DNA of 64,000 bases from NCBI GenBank assembly GCA_016271365.2, contig CM057453.1:1077205001-1077269000 (forward strand), written 5' to 3'. The stretch comes from Neoceratodus forsteri (taxonomy: Eukaryota > Chordata > Ceratodontiformes > Ceratodontidae). The notes under the pieces are model-generated. The model did no database searches, was not told the DNA's origin, and saw only the letters and a program-made list of their open reading frames with translations. The position numbers and the translations under genes were made by a program. Positions 30,460 through 41,521 of the stretch are shown piece after piece (within the stretch, counting starts at the first letter, position 1; each line of letters opens with the position of its first letter).

Positions 30460-31681
30460 TTTGGCAACAGAATGGGGGTTACAGAAGTTTTTGAATAAGT
30501 GTAATATTCACTAGTTGATGCAAGGTATGACAGAAAATACTCTTTCGCAACCTCCGGACCAGTTTACCTGTCCTATTTGATGTTCGCCTTCAGGAACTTG
30601 CTATTTCATTGTCCAGGCAAGAGACACAGAAAGAACTGAATGGTAAACCACAAACTTACTGGAAATTTTGGAGATTGAGGATTACAACACTGGGGGGAAA
30701 AAAACCTGATGGAAATATCCTGATTCAAAATTAGCTTAGAATGGGCTCCTTGACTGTGCACATGATTGTGTGGCATTTCTTGCGAGAGCGTCCAGAAACA
30801 GCAATAGATCCATGCCATCACCAGAGGGAGTTAGACATCCGTAATATAAGATCACTCCACCAGAGATGCTTGAGACTACAAAAACAATACAACTGTCCTC
30901 TTTTCTTTTCGGGTACTGTTTACTAGCTGGAAACATGACTCAGGCTGGACTCTCACTTGGCTGGCTCGAAACTCTAATTTTAAATAGTGGGACTAATGTT
31001 AACACCCACATTTTTGTTAAATAATATAAAGTAGCTTTCTGTAATGCAGGATTGAAATGGGTCCACCTTGCTAGAAATTTATGTTATATGTTCTGCATAA
31101 GTCAATACCCGTTAGTTTTTGGTTATGGATACATGCCAGCAGTTTACAGGATAACACTTCTGACATGTAACAGATAAGAAGTTTTATTAATTCTATTACT
31201 GCTTAAGGTTTATAATTCTCATATTCTACCCATTTTAGCAGTTGCTGATGTACAGTAGCTGTTTTAGTTCCTATAGCATATTAAGAGCGTAATAATAGAA
31301 CACCCCTCTAAAGTAGTTAAGGGGATAGTAGGATTCCCAAGGGGTTGTTCATAGTGAAAGTTGTATAAGTTTATTTTAAGGAGGGCCCTCTATTTAATTT
31401 AGGCCCATCCTTTATATTAGTAAGTAGTAGGAAACTATAAAGGTGGCTGGAAGGAGGGAGCAGTAAGCTGGTATACTGCACAGTGAAGTTCGCAACAGTA
31501 AGGGAGGAAGGGAGGGTAGGGTGATTTCATTATTTCAAACTGTAAGTTACAGCTCTTGTGCGTTTTTGGGGTTTCAGATAAAGTATGAGTTTACTATTAG
31601 AGTGAGGGGAGGGAGGGAGGGTGAGGAGCACAGAGACAGAACAAAATAGAGTACCTGGGTCAGGAATAAGTACTATACTAA

Positions 31682-32468
31682 ATGAAAAATTCCCCAGTTG
31701 TCAATGGAAGGCAAATGGCTAAGAATATGATGCTGGCTACTTGGAACATTAAAGGGGCCAGAAAAAAAATAAAAGAATACGAAGTTTTGAAATACCTGAG
31801 CCTACTGAAAGCAGAAATAATATTTATACAAGATTCCCACTTATTGGATTCTGAAGCCATACAGATGAGGAGACAACAGATACGGCAAATGTTTTCAGCT
31901 GGCAGTATTACTCAGAGTAGTGGGGTTATGATATTAGTGGAAAGAACTGTCTCATTTTCTCCAGTTCAAATTATCAATGATCCTCAGTGTACATTCTTAT
32001 TTGTTAGGGGTATAATACACACTATGGAAGTACTATTGGGAAGTATATATGGCCCAAACACGGATACTCCAGGTGTTCTTCATGCAGCTAGTTAATGTAA
32101 TATCAACTTTTCCTTCAACCCCGATAATCACTGGGGGAGTCTTAAATTGAACTTTTGATCCAATAATAGATTGATTGGGAACATCCCATAAAGGACTTTC
32201 CCCTGCACAAAGGGCATTTTGAGAACTAATGGATCAAGTAGGCCTGTGTGATGTTTGGCATGTCCTACACCCCACTGACAGGGAATACACATTTACCTGT
32301 CAGGTACACGGGACATCGTCTTGGATAGACTACCTACTTATCTCTCAATCTCTTCTCCCAGGGGTAATGGACTCATCTATTCCCCCAGGCCCCCCATCAG
32401 ACCACTCTCTGGTTACCTGTCAATTTCCCTTTCTGCTTTACACAAAATTGGGGCATGTTGGAAATTAA
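31682..32468 (+). pseudogene. L1 ORF2 endonuclease domain
   Basis: The 137-codon frame at 31682-32095 contains MLATWNIKGARKKIKEYEVL, then IIFIQDSHL (normally ExH), then VEVLLGSIYGPN-like text. 32229-32468 gives LCDVWHVLHPTDREYTF, SSWIDYLLIS and GPPSDHSLVTCQF, the last catalytic blocks. The first glutamate block reads IQDSH, where L1 usually has LQETH, so Glu is replaced by Asp. The frame breaks between 32095 and 32229. Confidence 0.75.
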
Positions 32469-33481
32469 TAACCAACTTTTAAAGGACCCTGGAGTAACCA
32501 AACATGTTTTAGATCATATCACTCAGTTTACTAGTATTAATCAAAACTCTGCCAATCGACCAGATATAGAGTGGTGTGCATTGAAAGCTTATTTACAAGG
32601 TATCCTGATTGGCACTGAGGCATACATGGAGAAAGGGCAGAAATCACAATTTTAAAAATGAAAGCATCTTATACAGACCAGGGGGGGAAGGCAGGTTGAT
32701 TGTTAGGGTTAAGAATAAAACAACAGGAATCCTCCAGAATAATTGTAGCAATCCATTCTTTGCAAGACGGTTCCTTAAAGACTTCCCTAGAGGACATCAT
32801 CACTGAATTCAATGCTTACTATAAACAGTTATATGAGCCTATGTCTCATACACCACCTGATCATCATCTGGATAAATATTTAGCAAATTCTCATCTGCCC
32901 TTCCTCTCAGAGGCACAGCAACAGTTTTTACTATCCCCTGTCTCACACGCTGAACTAGCCAAAGTCATTAAAGACCTCCACACAGATATGACCTCCAGGC
33001 CAGATGGCTTCTCCCCTAATTTTTATAAAAAGTTTGCTGATCAGTTGATCCCCCTACTCCTACCCCTGTATCAGCATATTCTGTCTGGACTAGACACTGA
33101 CAAATCACTGTTGGAAGCCTTGCTAGTTCTTTTGCCCAAGCCTGATAAAAGTCCTGAATTAGTAACAAGCTATTGGCCAAACTTCCTCCTTAATCAAGAT
33201 ATCAAAGTTCTCACCAAATTACTAGCAGACTACATTAGCGTGGTCCTTCCAGATCTGATAGGTCCAGGACAAGTAGGATTTATGAAGGGCAGATCCTCCG
33301 TAGACCACTGGCGCACTCTGGCTCATGTCTTCTTGGCCTCCAGGAATACATCCTTTCCTGCAGCTCTGGTTTCCCTGCATGCTGAGAAGGCTTTCGATAG
33401 GGTCAACTGGAATTTTCTTTTTCAAACCCTTGAAGTGGAAGTCTCCTATAGTTTCACACCAATATTTTCCCAACTCCTTAT
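32455..33481 (+). pseudogene. L1 ORF2 reverse transcriptase, N-terminal half
   Basis: The 279-codon frame at 32700-33539 includes DIITEFNAYYKQLYEP, then MTSRPDGFSPNFYKKFADQL, then LLNQDIKVLTKLLADYI, GPGQVGFMKGRSSVDHWRTL and LHAEKAFDRVNWNFLFQTL (motif A). It stops being L1-like near 33470-33481, where later nested insertions begin. L1 text resumes at 36885. Confidence 0.8.
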
Positions 33482-34106
33482 GTGTTACTGTTGTGTGCCT
33501 CCTTCAGTTGCCAGCAGTCCTATTGCTGTCCAAAACTAGGTTATAAATAAAAATATACAGTCCCCTGAAGTTATCAATGTGTTTGTCCTCCATTTTACCA
33601 TCAATGTTGCTGGAGGATGATGTCATCAGAGCAACAGATAATGGTGCTGCACTAAATGCAGTTCCACCAGTTAACCAAACCCACAATGTTCAGTTCCCCA
33701 CTTGAGTAGTGGAGGAACCTTTTAAGTGGTGTACACATCCTGAACTGCAGGTCTAATAAGGACTAGGACCATGTGAGTGTGATGCAGCATGGATTTGAGG
33801 TATACAAGTATTCATATAAGGAAGTCCCTGTATGTATTGTGTTACTGTTTCTGGTAGCAAAAACAGTTTACCCAATAAATGACTCAGGGTACAACAAGAG
33901 TTTTATGTGGTATACAGCTTTTGTATTATGTTGTCTGTGTGTTAGCATTCTCTTTTTTGATTGACACCAGCAGTGAGAAATAATCTTGCAAATATACCCC
34001 TTTCCCTTTGTAACTAGGCAGTCAGTGATTGGATGGCTGCTGTAAGGCAATAAAGAATTCAGCTATAACACAGAATAGGTTACCAGGAAAGCATCAGCTG
34101 CAGCAT
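33482..34106. other. Unassigned sequence inside the L1
   Basis: About 600 bases between the L1 RT break and the SINE show no coding similarity. Several plus-strand frames (for example 33773-33964) are hydrophobic but unremarkable. It is probably another old non-autonomous repeat. I could not find its ends. Confidence 0.4.
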
Positions 34107-34383
34107 ATGGAGCAAGGATAATCTAGTAGTTAAAGCCGAGGTGCAAGAACTGGGGGACTCTGGTTCAAATCCTACTAGAGTCCATTATTCTCTAACCCTT
34201 AAGAAGTTCCCCTAACCTCCTTGGGAACTGTGATGGCCCCTCAGGTCCATGGCTTTAAAAGTGCCCCAATTCCCATTACAAATAATTAGCAATGATATGA
34301 GAGCTACAACACTTCACTTTCAAGGTACTAAGGATAAACTGTGGCAGCCCCCCCACTTTGTAATGTCAGCATTTGAAGTAGGA
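34107..34383 (+). mobile_element. tRNA-headed SINE
   Basis: The head has a pol III A-box-like TCTAGTAGTTAAAGC (about 34122-34135) and a clear B box GGTTCAAATCC (34162-34172), at a spacing typical of tRNA. The body that follows has CTTAAGAAGTTCCCCTAACC, loosely like the core of MIR/CORE-type SINEs. It abuts the 3' tail of the antisense L2-D. It is not a functional tRNA gene: the acceptor stem does not pair and there is no obvious anticodon arm. Confidence 0.65.
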
Positions 34384-36035
34384 TGGCAAGGCAAGGCAAA
34401 ATTTATTTAAAAGACACCAGGCTCTGGGCGACGCACAAATTTTAAACAGAATTTAAAAACACAAACACAAAAAACAGCACAGAATTTATGCAAAATAAGA
34501 ATAAATAAATCTAATAAAATCACAGACTTTACTATATATACTAATCTAACTATCAAAGGTTTGAGAAAAAAGAAGTGTTTTCAGACGGGCCTTAAAGATA
34601 TCCACTGTGGGGGCTTCCCTGATCTGAGCTGGCAAAGAATTCCACAGAACGGGAGCCACAACACTAAAGGCTCTATCGCCAGCTGATTTAAGCCTTGTTC
34701 TGAGAATGGTCAGGAGTCCACCACTAGAAGATCGAAGAGGGCGGGTAGGGAGGGCAGGTAACAGAAGGTCTGACAGGTAACCAGGACTCTGCCCATGTAG
34801 GGCCTTATAGGTGAGAAGACCCACCTTAAAAAGGACTCTCCACCTGACTAGCAGCCAGTGCAATTCGCATAATACCAGTGTAATATGGCAAAACTTTTGC
34901 TGCCCAGTCAACAACCGGGCAGCTGCATTTTGCACCAGTTGCAGTCTGCGGAGAGATCCTCCTGCGACCCTGAGATAGAGCACATTACAGTAGCCAAGCC
35001 CAAATGTGACTAAGGCATGTATCAAGATAGGGAGGTCCAGAGGCGGAACGAGGGGCTTAATCCTGGCAATGTTTCTGAGATGGAAAAAACAGGTACGAAC
35101 CGTGGAGGATATTTGAGCCTCCATGATTAAGTTCATGTCCAGAATCACTCCCAGATTTCGCACCCAAAAGGAGGCCTTCAATGACACAGCTCCAAGAACA
35201 AGCCCAGTTTCTGAGTCAGAGGCCATCCTACCACGAACTCTGTTCGACTCTACTACCAATACCTCCATCTTGTCAGGGTTCAGGCACAACCAGCTGGAGG
35301 CCATCCAGTCATTAATCTTGGCCAGACAGATATTAAGCACACCCACTGTGTTGGATGTTCCTGGGGCAAAGGAAAAATATAGCTGAGTATCATCGGCATA
35401 ACAATGAAAACTCAAACCATACTTCCTAATGATCCCTCCCAGGGGCAGCATGTACACTGTGAACAACATTGGGGCCAGTACCGATCCTTGAGGGACTCCA
35501 CAAAATAGGAGACTGTGTGTAGATGAAGAGTTCCCCATCATAACCTGTTGCCTCCTGTTGGTAAGAAAGGGCTCAAACCAGCTGATGACAGTACCAGTGA
35601 GTCCACATAACTCCCTAAGGTGGACAAGCAATACACAATGGTCCACAGTGTCAAATGCTGAAGAGAGATCAAAGAGAACAAGAATTGTCTTGTCCCCCCA
35701 ATCTCTTGTCCTGAGCAGATCATTCTGCACCCGAACAAGTGCAGTTTCTGTGCTATGTCTAGCCTGAAATGCCGACTGGAAGGGTTCGTACAACTCGTGA
35801 GTCACGAGGTGCTTTTCCAACTGAAGCGCTACCACCTTCTCCACCACATTCTCCAGAAATGGAAGGTTGGATATAGGATGGTAATTTGCCTTGCTCTCCA
35901 GGTCCAGAGATGATTTCTTTAAGAGGGGTCTCACCAGAGCCTCCTTCAAGGCATCCGGAAAGACCCCCTCAGAAAGGGAGCACTGTATAATCAAGGCAAA
36001 CACCGGGCCAACAGAGGATGTCCCTCACAAATCAG
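34384..36035 (-). mobile_element. L2-type LINE (L2-D), 5'-truncated, antisense, with intact RT frame
   Basis: On the minus strand it begins within the pre-RT region and runs to a 3' UTR ending at AATTTTGCCTTGCC repeats (GGCAAGGCAAGGC on the plus strand near 34387). It carries the longest open transposon frame in the window, which suggests it is one of the younger insertions. It lacks endonuclease and any promoter, so it is dead on arrival. Confidence 0.85.
34546..36003 (-). pseudogene. L2-D reverse transcriptase, 485-codon open frame
   Basis: The protein starts inside the RT fingers (ALVRPLLKKSSLD, YHPISNLPFL). It continues with STETALVRVQNDLL and FDLSSAFDTVDH (residues 111-122, motif A), then GVPQGSVLAP (169-178) and YADDTQLYF (202-210, both catalytic aspartates present). 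Next come CLNPDKMEVLVVES, LGVILDMNLIMEAQ and the conserved L2 C-terminus (ALVTFGLGYCNVLYL, LQLVQNAAARLLTG, RAFSVVAPVLWNSLP). The C-terminus is complete and ends in a stop. The N-terminal endonuclease is absent, so the first methionine is not a true start. Confidence 0.85.
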
Positions 36036-36884
36036 ATGCTACCCCTCAGCTATTGTAGGTAGAGAAACTAATCAGTCTCAGTGTTTGTAGTGCTCTGTAT
36101 TTGCTTAGCTCACTCCTCCCATGTCATATGCATTAGGTGTCTTGGTATTTCCAGTCAGAAACTCAGATTTAAGGAGTTTTTGAAATGTAAAACAATACAC
36201 TTTATAAAGTAAATGATCTAGCTCTCCACTTCAGGCTGCTGAAAGGGGATGTGTATAATTCAGTCTTGTGTGATCCTTTGGTAAACTGCCCAGGCCCACC
36301 TTGTAATGAATCTTCTCAAGGGTGTTCACCTGGTTTAATACAGATTGACTGATTGATTGATCGATTGATTGGTTGATTGACTGATTCAGTCTACTGCTCT
36401 CCACATGTTGCAACTGTCTCACAGAGAGAAATGAGCAGTACAAAGAAACAGATGATGTTTCCTGTGAATGAAATACTATTAGATATATTATTTGCTTTAC
36501 ACATACAGTATTAAGGCTACAAGTACTACTCCCTGTGTGATTTGCATGACATGACTGCCTTAAGCCATTGCAAACTTAAACTAAAATCAGGCTAGACAGC
36601 ATTGATACCGTTATGTTTTATTCTGCACTGTTGCTGCAGTGACATCAAGGAATGGGAGGGCTTGACACGTGACTCATTTACATGTAAATGGAGGCTTGCT
36701 TGACATTTTACTACCTTGTGTCAGAGCCTCAAACTCTAGATATGTGTTGCAACAGAAGAAATGGCTGATCTCTTATTTAGATATGTGCAGTACTTGATGT
36801 AATGTGTAATAAATACATCAGACATATCCAAATCAGAAATATACAGGAGTCTTCTCCTTAAAGCTTTTCATTATCCCTCGGAAT
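36036..36884. other. Unassigned sequence inside the L1
   Basis: This lies between the truncated 5' end of L2-D and the point where L1 RT resumes. There is no coding similarity. It includes a short tetranucleotide repeat near 36345-36386. Confidence 0.45.
36345..36386. repeat. (GATT)n-type microsatellite
   Basis: About 42 bases of slightly interrupted GATT repeats (with GACT and GATC variants). The minus-strand frame across it (QSINQSIDQSIS) is just the translated repeat. Confidence 0.85.
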
Positions 36885-37204
36885 TTCAAAAGTTGATACA
36901 TGGACTCTACAAGTCCCTGACTGCCCGGGTATCAGGGAATGGGGCTATTTCTGAGTTATTTCCCCTACAATCTGGTAGAAGACGAGGTTGCCCCCTATCA
37001 CTCCAACTTTTTGACCTCTACTTGGAGCCTCTCATAAGTAGACTGACAGCATGCCAGGGAAATCCAAGGAATCACTATCCAAGGTCACAAAATCAAAGTA
37101 TCAGCTTATGCAGATGACCTTCTCCTCCAAGTATCTTGTCCAGTCACATCTATCCCACCCATGCTAGACATTATCCATGAATTCAGCGCAGTCTCTTTGA
37201 AGAT
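36885..37204 (+). pseudogene. L1 ORF2 reverse transcriptase, palm
   Basis: The frame at 36893-37117 gives LIHGLYKSLTARVSGNG, then ELFPLQSGRRRGCPLSLQLF (L1 motif B, consensus RGTRQGCPLSPLLF), then YLEPLISRL. Shortly after (about 37106-37130, shifted frame) comes SAYADDLLLQVS with an intact YADD. It ends at EFSAVSLKI where the CR1-e fragment is inserted. Confidence 0.8.
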
Positions 37205-37481
37205 AGGGGGGGACAGCTCAGGGGCAATGTGAGGAAGTATTTTTTTCACAGAGAGGGTGGTGGATGCATGGAACAGCCTTCCTGAGGAGGTTGTGGGGTC
37301 TAAAACTGTGGGAGAATTCAAGAATGCATGGGATAGACATAAGGAAATTTTTGTGGGGGGTAGGAAGAAATAGGCTGTTGGTTAAATAGGATCTGCAGCG
37401 TATCCTCTAGGTAGGGAAATGGGCAGACTAGGTGGGCCAAGCGGTCTTTATCTGCTGTCAAAGTCTATGTTTCTATGTTTC
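37205..37481 (+). mobile_element. CR1 3' end fragment (CR1-e), sense orientation
   Basis: About 275 bases contain the end of CR1 ORF2 (QLRGNVRKYFFHRE-type text in broken frame, then ERVVDAWNSLPEEVV) and a 3' UTR finishing TCTATGTTTCTATGTTTCTC. The latter carries the CTATGTTT octamers diagnostic of CR1. It is heavily 5'-truncated and interrupts the L1 between palm and thumb. No target duplication is visible, which is usual for CR1. Confidence 0.8.
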
Positions 37482-39060
37482 TCTAATTACAGGTAAAATA
37501 TTGGTAAAACAGTAGTATTTCCCCTTAACCACAAACTTCTAAAAAAAGATATTTTAGGATTAGGACTCTCTTGGAAGTCAGATTCCTTGGAATACCTTGG
37601 AATCTACCTCACAAGAAACACATTACACTTTCAAAAACTCAATTTAGACTCTCTTGTACACATGATTACCCAGGATCTCAAATGGTGGTTCCTTCTTCCA
37701 ATTTCCCTTTGGGGAAAAATCAATCTGGTCAAGATGAATATTTTTCCCCATTTCTTTTACACTCTTAATTTATTGAATACTTGGCTTCCCCTTCCTGGTT
37801 CAAAAAAGTTTACAGTTTTATCACTGACTTCATCTGGGATGGTAAGAAGCTGAGATTGGATTTCTATAAGCTAGCTGCCCCAAAGACTAGAAGCGGTTTA
37901 CACCTTCCACATATTGGTCTTTACTACTGGGTCAGTCATGCTAACAAATGTCTTCAATGGATTTCAGTGACAGACGCTCTGTCTTCCACTCCTTTCACTC
38001 CAATATGGTTTAAAATTGAGCTTAATTTAATGAAATACCATAATCACTCTCCCTCCATGCTTTTGTATACACAGCTAAAAGCTCTCCCTCCACCCTTACG
38101 AAATTCCACCATAGACACCTCTATAAGAGTGCATTCTCAGCTTTGTTCCTTCCTTAAATATAGTCATGTCAAGGATCTGGCACAGACTATATGGGGTAAC
38201 CCCAATTTTAAGACAGATAACAAAGTGCTATCCGTGCAATAGTTGCCTCATCTAGGAGATTGCCCACTTAATCTATTTGTAAAAGAAGACAGGACATGGT
38301 TGTCCTCCCCTGACATTATGGCCAAATTCAATCTCCTGCACTCTATGATTTTCAAAATTTTTCAAATCAGACATCTCCTTTTGAAGGTGCTGGGGAAGAC
38401 CGCTCCTCAACCAACTAGTATATCTTTCCATTCAGAATTGAGCCCCTTAGCAGGGCTTCCAAAAGCAGTGTCTAAAATGTATAGTTCTCTATTTGACTGG
38501 ATTTACCTAGACTGCTTTGGCTCAATTACATAGTAGTCCTCTTATTAACCTGATCTAACCATAAATTGGCCTGCTTTGTGTCTTTACTGCCACAAGTTCG
38601 TGACCCAGGACAGGCTCCATCTAATGCCAATTTCACATTCTTCACAACTTCTACTACTCTCTGAAAAAACTGGCCAAATTTGGTATAGTTCCCTCCTACT
38701 CGTGTACCCTGTGCATGCAAGATGAGGGCAATCTGTTTCACATGTTCTGGTCTTGCCCAAAAGTGGCACCCCCTTTCGGCCCTTATCAAGCAAAGGGTGT
38801 ACCCTGTCCTGGGTCTGGAAGACTTATTCGCAGCAGAAATTTGCCTTTTAGGAGCTTTCACGGGGGTCTCAGTCCTCAACTGCAAGTATTACATCACTTT
38901 AATATCTATGTCTGTCAAAAAGCTAGTGCTGAGACACTGGACAGATAGCTAAGACATTACTTACAATGAGTGGCTCCAGGAATTATTGGCAAATCTAAGA
39001 ACTGAGAAGGCCATAGCAAGCTTCCATAACAGTTTAAACAGATTTACAAAAATGTGGGGC
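37482..39060 (+). pseudogene. L1 ORF2 thumb and C-terminal zinc-knuckle region
   Basis: The text resumes with SLEYLGIYLTRNTLHFQKL (37587 frame), WFLLPISLWGKINLVKMNI, then SFITDFIWDGKKLRLDF and LAAPKTRSGLHLPHIGLYYW (37781-38242). A 96-codon frame follows at 38243-38533. Near 38650-38760 KLAKFGIVPSYSCTLCM and EGNLFHMFWSCPK form a C-x2-C-x7-H-x4-C motif, the conserved L1 C-terminal cysteine motif. The ORF ends around 39085 and is followed by a 3' UTR. Confidence 0.75.
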
Positions 39061-39545
39061 CCCGTACATACCCTTTCTCCGTATAAGTTATGAGATAGGT
39101 GCCTTATCTATAAACAATGGTGTAACAATATGTTCTCTGTGCATGGGGTTAGGAAGGGCAGGGGATGGGTGGATTGAAGGGGAGAGGAAGGAGGGATCTG
39201 CCAAATTATCATGTACATGTTTTTGGAATACTTGTAAACAGTGAATTTCTTCTCTGTATTGCATAATCTTAATAAACTTTGAATAAAAAAACTAAAGTAA
39301 AATAGAAATAAACATTAAACTAAAGTAAAAGAGAAATAAACATTAAACAGGGATGACGACTTTATTTACCAATACATTTTAAGCAGTGGAAGTATAGAAG
39401 GGTCCATAATTAAAAGAGATTTCTACAAAACTAAGAAAGAAATAAACATTAGAGTAAGTTAGAAACAGACATTTAACCGGGATGGCTATCTTTCTTAGCC
39501 AAAAAAGTTGAAGTCATGGAAGTGCAGAAGGGCCCTTAATTAACC

Positions 39546-39865
39546 CTTGCTATGCAGTGGACTGATACATCAATCCAGAATTCCTATATGTTCTAATTCT
39601 GTCAGCAGCCTAAGGATTAATAGTGATCACCACAAAACGGAACAAGAAGTAACTAAAGGTGAGAAGGGGTGAGATACAATGCAACAGAGTCTGAGCTATG
39701 AACCTAGACTTTCATAATTTATTTTTTCAGAGAGCATGCTGTAGTACTGCAGAAACATGACCATCACAGGTCTGAAGGCCTAAGGCGTTAAGGCAGAAAA
39801 CATGGGAGGGGAACAACGAGGCAAAGAACCTTTGGTTAAATACTAGCACTGCTGAAACAGAATAA
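39546..39865. other. Unassigned spacer before the DIRS-type element
   Basis: A short stretch between the last tandem monomer and the outer end of the DIRS-A right terminal repeat. No coding or repeat signal was recognised. Confidence 0.4.
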
Positions 39866-40342
39866 TGGGTGTTTACTCACCTGGTAAAGGTGATTGTGTT
39901 AGTTGCATCCATGACACTCCAGACATTACCTCTTGGGTTCCCAACCCACCTGATAGGCTAGTGATGCACATGTGACCCAGATCAAATTTTGCAGTACACG
40001 TTGGTCCCAGAAGTCCCCTTTCCTCCAGTTTGAGTCGTCCATAGCTGAAAAATATAACTTTGCCAAAAAGTGAAACACTCTTACCTGTGACTCCCCCACC
40101 AATTACCATATTAAGAACAAACTTGAGAATCTGAATGCGAATTTACCACCACCTTGAGTTTATTTTCTATCTGTACAATTCTAGACTCGGTCCCCCTAGG
40201 GTACCGATGGTTATCAACATTTCAGGTACATATAATCAAGCTTGTATGTAATCAAAGTTTGCTAGAGTTCTGAATTAACCCTGTGTGTTTGGTAGTCAGC
40301 GTGTAACATAACTGCCGTGATAGTCCTTCAAAGGGAGGGCCC
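39866..40342 (-). repeat. Right terminal repeat of DIRS-A
   Basis: The outermost 75 bases (TGGGTGTTTACTCACCTGG, then AAAGGTGATTGTGTTAG, then TTGCATCCATGACACTCCAG) are found again in the internal complementary region. There they occur once in reverse complement (to about 40395) and once directly (from about 40401). The remaining ~400 bases up to the internal region hold no coding signal, as expected of DIRS terminal repeats. Confidence 0.7.
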
Positions 40343-40446
40343 TGGAGTGTCATGGATGCAACTAACACAGTCACTTTTACCGGGTGAGTAAACACCCATT
40401 GTGTTAGTTGCCATCCATGACACTCCAGACATTACCTCTTGGGTTA
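40343..40446. repeat. DIRS internal complementary region, forming a 26-bp-stem hairpin
   Basis: TGGAGTGTCATGGATGCAAC with TAACAC (40343-40368) is the reverse complement of GTGTTAGTTG with CATCCATGACACTCCA (40401-40427), with one inserted base. The ~32-base loop contains ACCGGGTGAGTAAACACCC. Both halves also match the outer edge of the right terminal repeat at 39866-39940. In DIRS elements this region templates the joining of the two termini during formation of a circular DNA intermediate. Confidence 0.8.
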
Positions 40447-40471
40447 CTATAAGAAGCAGTTCACCAATCCT

Positions 40472-41460
40472 TCAGGGCAGGGCAGGGTGATTCGAAGGCG
40501 TGGTGTTGTGGCACACTGTTAATAGGACTTGATTGGCAAAATTAGTTCTCTGTCTATATAATGTCTCAAGTCTGTAATGTCTTGCGAACGTATGAACTGA
40601 AGTCCAATTTACTGCTCTGCTGATGTCCTCCATGGACACACTAGCTATTTCTGCCCAAGACATGGCCACTGCCCTCGTGGAATGAGCCTTTATTCCATCT
40701 GGTGGCGTGAGGCATTTTGATTTGTATGCCTAGTCTTCCTTAACCAGCTGGCAATGGTGGTCTTGGAGGCTGCCATTCCCTGCCTATGACCTTTCTCTAT
40801 AATGAAGAGCCTTTCCAATCGCCGAATTGGTTGTGTCCTTGTGATGTATTATTTTAATGCACTACCTACATCCAAAGGGAGGTGAGTTCTTATCTTCCCC
40901 TGTTGTAGTTGTGTGTAGAAAGTCGACAGTTCCACTGGTTGCTCCCTATGGAATGTGGACGTGACCTTGGGGTGGAAGGCAGGTACTGTTTTCAAGAACA
41001 CCCCTTCTGCTGTGAAGATGGTGTATGGTTCTTTACAAGAGAGTGCTCCTAACTCACTGATTCAATGAGTGGAGCAAATGACTACTAGAAAACAGGTCTT
41101 CAGGCCCAACAAGTAAAGTTCTGACTGCTGCATGGCTAAAATTGTGCTTCCCCTAGGAACTGTAATACCATTGGGAGATCTCAGGGGGCCACTGGTGCTT
41201 GTGAGTGGGGCCGTATGGCCTCTGCAGCCCTGAACAATCGGATAGCATCTGGATGGGCTCTGGACTGTATAGGCCCAATATTTCCCCTGGCTGCTCCAAT
41301 GGCTGACAGTAGGACTCTTAGGGAGAAATGGGAGAGACCCTTGTCTAGTTCTTGCTGTAAGAACAGCAGTATCAAGGACATCTCAGCCTGCAGTGGGTTG
41401 ACTTGCACCATCTTGCACCAGGTAGCAAAAATGTCCCACTGTCTACCATAAGTGGCGGTG
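40472..41460 (-). pseudogene. DIRS-A tyrosine recombinase
   Basis: The minus-strand N-terminal core-binding part (about 41470-41181) reads ATYGRQWDIFATWCKMV, then LLFLQQELDKGLSHFSL and VLLSAIGAARG. The C-terminal part at 40669-40472 reads MSWAEIASVSMEDISRAVNW, then SVHTFARHYRLETL. W.S.xTFxxHY is the usual end, carrying the nucleophilic tyrosine. The middle (about 41150-40680) is broken by stops and frameshifts, so the catalytic arginines cannot be confirmed. The enzyme would integrate the circular DNA form without target duplication. Confidence 0.7.
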
Positions 41461-41521
41461 GTAGATGATTTTCTGGACTGTAAAATGGTTGAGATGACAG
41501 ATTCATGCTACCTGGTTGTTA

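Larger units (their letters stand above)
29425..39292 (+). mobile_element. L1-type LINE, essentially full length, with two internal insertions
   Basis: In order there is an ORF1 with an RRM-like core and CTD (about 29560-30459), a ~1.2-kb inter-ORF region, an ORF2 endonuclease (31682-32430) and RT (32650-33480 and 36885-37150). The thumb and C-terminus (37490-38780) include a CCHC-type zinc motif, followed by a 3' end with AATAAA and an A-run at 39270-39290. Insertions are 33482-36880 (SINE, L2-D and unknown sequence) and about 37205-37481 (CR1-e). Removing them leaves about 6.2 kb, normal for L1. AACTGAAGTAAA before and AACTAAAGTAAA after look like a target duplication but could also come from the host tandem repeat. 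Confidence 0.8.
26802..39545 (+). repeat. Dispersed remains of a ~130-bp tandem repeat, broken by LINE insertions
   Basis: Related monomers occur at 26802-26918, 29284-29424 (continued at 39293-39349), 39350-39478 and 39479-39545. Each reads roughly GGGATGACTTTCTTTACCAATAAATTTT, then TAAGCA.TGGAAGT, then AGGGCCCATAATTAAAA, then a GAAATAAACATTAAAC tail. Two intact neighbours (39350 and 39479) give a period of 129 bases. L2-C lies between the first two, and the L1 with everything nested in it lies within the second. The original unit was therefore a short tandem array. Confidence 0.75.

Noticed and set aside
30741..30926. Frame between L1 ORF1 and ORF2, considered as a third L1 protein
   Set aside because: Only 61 codons long, with no conserved motif. 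The inter-ORF region is broken by stops, and L1 elements do not normally encode a protein here.
34107..34180. Possible functional tRNA gene
   Set aside because: A- and B-box-like sequences are present, but the acceptor and anticodon stems do not pair, and a SINE body follows.
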